Below, in pieces: positions 61,101 through 64,000 of a DNA stretch of 64,000 nucleotides. The position numbers and the translations under genes were made by a program. Source of the DNA: Ampullaceana balthica (lineage: Eukaryota > Mollusca > Gastropoda > Lymnaeidae); assembly GCA_944989445.1 (NCBI GenBank), contig CALYLW010000016.1, forward strand, positions 4,781,765-4,845,764. The letters are read 5' to 3'. The notes beneath the pieces were generated by a model, which ran no database searches, was not told the DNA's origin, and worked only from the letters and a program-made list of their open reading frames with translations. Position 1 is the stretch's first letter. Each line of letters begins with the position of its first letter.

Positions 61101-63556
61101 CTAAGAGAGCTTCATATGGGGATCTTTTAATCCCAGAATGAAAAGCTCTATTCTACATGAGTTGGACAAACCGTAACCCCTCACTCCAGTGGCCAGTTTT
61201 TGCATCTTGCATCCAAGCACACAGCATGTTTTTGATGTCCTGGTTAGCTCTTTCGACGCTCCCCTTGCTATGTGAGTGACACGGCTTACCATGAACGATC
61301 TTCAAGGTGGGCCAGTACTCCTTTAGGCTGCTTACCACATTGTTTGCAAATTCCCTGCCGTTATCAGAATCATTGGAGCACCAAGCAACGTAAATATGTG
61401 TCTACGAGCGAGCTGGTATGCTACTTCTTGTGCCCTCTTTGCCTTCAGTGCCCTGAGAACAACGAACTTGGTGAGATGATCTTGATAAACAATTATAAAC
61501 TTGTATTCCCCATCAGGATGGGATTGAAAGTCGATGAGATCGACCTGACAACGAGAGTTGAATTGAGAAAAATTGGATTGACCACAATGCCTTTTAAAAA
61601 AACTTTTTGATTTTTTGGAAAGGTTCACAAAGGTAAATATACAGTTCAATATCATGACGGGTAACATTCTTTTATTTGGGTGAAAGGTCTTTCACCACTC
61701 TGTCCCGTCCTCCAAGACCAATAGGCGAATGGGCCTTATGAAGTACGTCAAATATCTTGGAGTCAGCGATGTAAAACTGAATGGCAGTCACACCTTATTT
61801 AACAGGATATATCAACTTACTCTTATTTTACACCATCATGACATCATAGTGTTTCACCAGCCAATCCTCCCATGGTGGTCATAACCCTTTTTATATCGTT
61901 CACTCATTTTTGGTAACTAGTTTCGGTAAAAAAACATCACTGTTTTTAGCAGCATTGGCTCTTACTTTAGATAACTCATAGAACTCGTAGAACTTTCGTT
62001 GCATGTCCACATGGCGTGATTCCTGTCCTAGCACTACATTCTCTTCATTCTCTTCTGACATGGTCACACAGCAATTGAAGGGGAAACGTTAGGGGAGAAT
62101 GTCTTTGGAATCATAGCTGGATGATATATACTGATGTCGTAAGAAAAACTTTGGCAATATTGTCTGTGAGGGGGTAATGGAACCTTGTACCGGCTAAACG
62201 CTGTCTTACAATAACTTTCAACACTGACAGCCTTCGATCGCCATCATCAAACAAAAAACAGAGCGCAGCCGCCAACATAATAACAGAATACTGTAAACAT
62301 CAGATATTATCTAAGACATAAGTTAACGCTTAGAGAGCCGGAGGGGGTTAAAGAAAGATCTATTACCTAATGTTATTCTGACCAATCAACATACGGTTGA
62401 CATCAAGTTCCAATATTCTTGGTGTGTTGAAAGAGTTGATTGGATCATTTTTCAGACTCCAGGAATGAGACGCTTGCATCTACAGGTGAACAGAACCAAA
62501 AACATAATCAATGAGACGCTTGCATCTACAGGTGAACAGAACCAAAAACATAATCAATCACTAGTTATTTCTATTCAAGTTGAAATTCCACACTAATCTG
62601 TCTTATTGTTAAAATTATATGGTATAGAAAAAAGTATTTGGAATGATTAGTATTTAAGGAATATAAATATATAGTCCAGCAGTGGTCAAATTGCAGCTTT
62701 CAAGCCACATGAGGCTCTTCTGTGTTCACATTACAGATCAAGAATAATCTATGACATTAAAGTTTTTTGTTTGAAATACTTGACATACAAAATATATGAA
62801 AGTTTAAAATAAATCTTGACCGAAACAAAGTGTTGAAAACAATTTGGACTTGATCTGAATTAAGAAAAAGCAAGCTTGCTGAGTTAAAGCCTGGAATGTG
62901 TCAGCAGCAGACACTACGTTCTACTGATGCAAGTTATGCCATTGCTTGGAATATTGCTCTTGCTAAACAAACTTTTTTCTGACAGAACTTCACACCACAA
63001 CTACTCACTACCAATCAGATTGACAGAAACTTGCTACTTCAAAGTCATCTCAATGCAATCATAACAAGTAAAGTTCACTATAATTTTGAGTCTACATATA
63101 GTGTTTTTCTAACCATAAATTTTTATGTATTTGAATATTTTTTCAGGTAACTGTAACACATAAATTTCTTCAACAAACAGTTAATTTTTTTTTACAGAAT
63201 TGAAATGTTTAAATCATTAAATTTAAATACAAACAATTTTAAAAAATAAATCACAGAAGGAATTTTTCATTGCCAGTGGAGACGTAACCTATAGGTATTC
63301 AATGCGGCTCTCAACAATTCTTAAAATTTTCACAATTACAATGGCTCTCAGTTACTACAGGTCTGGCAACCCTGATATTCAGAGTAATATGACAATAAAA
63401 ATAAAAACATAAAGAGTTCCAAATTTATTTACTTACATTCCACATAGTCTTAGGTGAGGACTTTGAAATAGCCATACCATTCCCTGTGACCTTGACCTCA
63501 CCGCTGACGCCCTCCTTACTCATGTCAGGTGATTTCATGTCAGAAAAGGTTGGATG
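58004..63556 (-). CDS. Unrecognised gene, five 3'-most exons visible
   Basis: Five minus-strand exons join in matching phases: 63556-63437, 62479-62367, 60226-60093, 58675-58505 and 58123 onward (phases 0, 2, 1, 1). The product is hydrophilic, rich in S, P and D, with a more conserved-looking central piece (SFNTPRILELDVNRMLIGQ). I see no domain, membrane segment or signal peptide. It resembles the flexible C-terminal tail of a large intracellular scaffold or signalling protein; that is only an impression. The 5' part lies beyond the right edge. Two points are unsure: the donor of the third exon, and the frame of the last exon. Confidence 0.65.
58505..58675 (-). CDS. Unrecognised gene, penultimate exon
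   Basis: The exon encodes HNSAGSSGSSRSKKATISEI, then DREIPNKLPSSQPLPPITPT and PEDDHGPVSDGHSDVD. The acceptor is TATCTAG and the donor GTAGGT. Its serine, proline and acidic composition indicates disorder. Confidence 0.75.
58676..59254. other. Intron sequence of the unrecognised minus-strand gene
   Basis: AT-rich; nothing is recognised. Confidence 0.6.
59255..59838. repeat. Minisatellite, 41-bp unit, about 14 copies
   Basis: The unit contains GAGTGCAGCTGGGGATAGAT and ACCAACCCAAGCAATTACAC. Copies are nearly identical. It lies in an intron of the minus-strand gene. Confidence 0.98.
60093..60226 (-). CDS. Unrecognised gene, third-last exon
   Basis: The acceptor CCTTACAG leads into TKVPFPQSDDRLVNAQQN and TLRTYVTVNRPTAPPGG. 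To match the next exon's phase the donor must be a GC-type site (TCATCAG/GCACGT, lower end 60093) or an earlier weak GT (CCCTG/GTGGGG, lower end 60126). I list the former. Confidence 0.65.
60330..60480. repeat. Imperfect inverted and direct repeats around TAGGCATT
   Basis: AGAATGCCTAGGCATT, its near-complement AGGCATTCTAAAGAATGC and several TAGGCAT boxes cluster here. They may be a decayed transposon terminus belonging to the integrase remnant to the right. Confidence 0.5.
60819..61667 (-). pseudogene. DDE integrase remnant, KRAB-A domain-containing 2-like (Ginger or gypsy type)
   Basis: The minus strand encodes an integrase core. The first catalytic aspartate is in CQVDLIDFQSHPDGEYKF (about 61560-61510), the second in SDNGREF (about 61360) and the glutamate in KGSVERANQD (about 61245). 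A one-base frameshift lies just before SDNGREF, and a TAG stop follows RFVQLM (about 61157). Downstream residues (NRAFHSGIKRSPYEALLGC) continue in frame after that stop. It would have inserted element DNA into the genome. With a frameshift and a stop it is inactive. It sits in an intron, in the same orientation as the host gene. Choice between a Ginger transposon and an LTR element cannot be made from the core alone. Confidence 0.8.
61670..62366. other. Intron sequence, probably more of the integrase-bearing element
   Basis: No clear coding motif is seen. A short duplication (TCATAGAACTCGTAGAACTT) is at about 61975-61995. Ends of the element were not identified. Confidence 0.4.
62367..62479 (-). 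CDS. Unrecognised gene, fourth-last exon
   Basis: The exon encodes MQASHSWSLKNDPINSFN and TPRILELDVNRMLIGQNNI, ending in phase 2 at a GTAATA donor. The acceptor CCTGTAG lies in a tandem duplication. This is the most conserved-looking exon of the gene. Confidence 0.75.
62464..62558 (-). repeat. 47-bp tandem duplication that copies an exon's 3' splice site
   Basis: ATGAGACGCTTGCATCTACA and GGTGAACAGAACCAAAAACA are present twice. On the minus strand each copy holds CTGTAG/ATGCAAGCG. Use of the upstream acceptor would give M-Q-A-S-H and then a TGA stop. Confidence 0.93.
62675..63380. mobile_element. hAT remnant (Charlie-like)
   Basis: The left end CAGCAGTGGTCAAATTGCAG with GAGGCTCTT and the right end (GCGGCTCTCAACAATTC, then GGCAACCCTG) resemble hAT ends with the 'GGCTC' motif. 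At about 62895-62985 a plus-strand frame reads SSTDASYAIAWNIA-like residues typical of the N-terminal part of such transposases. The target duplication has decayed. Confidence 0.6.
63437..63556 (-). CDS. Unrecognised gene, fifth-last exon
   Basis: The exon is 40 codons in phase 0: HPTFSDMKSPDMSKEGVSG, then EVKVTGNGMAISKSSPKT and MWN. The donor is a perfect GTAAGT and the acceptor CTGGCAG. The start of the gene is beyond the window. Confidence 0.75.
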
Positions 63557-63629
63557 CTGCCAGATTACAACAAGTCCATATAATAGTCTTATTTAATAGT
63601 CTTATATTTTAGAGGAGAAAATATCAATA

Positions 63630-64000
63630 TAAAAAAACTAGGTCTGATAGCCATTAATTTAAATTTAATCGTTGACTTTTGAAAAATTAACGATTAATTA
63701 ATCGTTAATTTCGATTAAAGACAAAAATTGAAATGTATGGTGTCATGAGTAACATTTATTAAAATACTTGTCGAAAATCGAAATAACACTGGAATGTCTT
63801 CTTTATATGACATATTTTAACCAACAACGCAAACAGCCAGTGTATTGACATTATTTGGTTCAAGTGATGAGCGGGTCTTATGGACAATATAACCAGCCGA
63901 GCTGAACAATCGTTCACATAGCTTTAGATTGTCTCAGCTGAAGTTTCTGATGCTGTAGTGGTTGTTTGGTTTGCAGGTGGTATGTAAGGGAAGTGTTAGA
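63630..64000 (-). pseudogene. hAT transposase C-terminal end (ZBED-like), runs off right edge
   Basis: On the minus strand about 63930-63830 reads KLCERLFSSAGYIVHKTR and SSLEPNNVNTLA, the hAT dimerisation motif of BED-finger transposases. Beyond it lies an AT-rich end with TTAATCG repeats (63660-63720), typical of this group's termini. Whether the rest is intact cannot be seen. Confidence 0.75.

Overview
The window is eukaryotic nuclear DNA from an animal. It has spliced genes with GT-AG introns, a non-LTR retrotransposon, several hAT DNA transposons with 8-bp target duplications, a TAA-flanked MITE, and very many tandem repeats. The repeat style, the LINE type, and a peptidase of a kind I associate with molluscs suggest a lophotrochozoan, most likely a gastropod mollusc. 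This placement is an inference.

Layout. 1-2.9 kb: two opposed pieces of one LINE type, an intact reverse-transcriptase reading frame on the minus strand and an AP-endonuclease reading frame on the plus strand. 2.9-8.3 kb: minisatellites. 8,699-47,644: a seven-exon plus-strand gene that I assembled by splice phase. Its 472-residue product is a secreted protein with a signal peptide, two WAP (four-disulfide core) domains, an alanine/arginine/glutamine-rich coiled coil built on an 11-residue repeat, and a glutamine-rich tail. Intron 1 is about 24.9 kb. It holds three hAT elements, a MITE, LINE pieces, a SINE candidate and over a dozen minisatellites, one of about 3.8 kb with a 1,026-bp higher-order duplication. 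Intron 4 holds another hAT element just upstream of exon 5. 50.3-51.5 kb: a minus-strand trypsin-fold peptidase-like gene with an in-frame stop and a 26-bp minisatellite inside the coding region, probably a pseudogene. 52.0-57.7 kb: a 266-bp TAA-flanked MITE, a dimeric minisatellite and pogo-like elements in inverted orientation. 58.0-63.6 kb: the last five visible exons of a minus-strand gene I do not recognise. Its introns hold a broken DDE integrase, a hAT remnant and a 41-bp minisatellite. The right edge holds the C-terminal end of one more hAT transposase.

By my count, tandem arrays cover roughly 25 of 64 kb. The most interesting pattern is that several duplications and arrays sit exactly on, or a few bases from, exon-intron junctions. 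The clearest is a 41-bp unit copied 17 times that includes the exon 4 end and its GTGAGT donor. This gives a row of 17 near-identical 5' splice sites inside the WAP gene; use of any but the first would truncate the protein after its WAP domains. The long open frames inside the arrays are products of repeat periodicity and are not annotated as genes.
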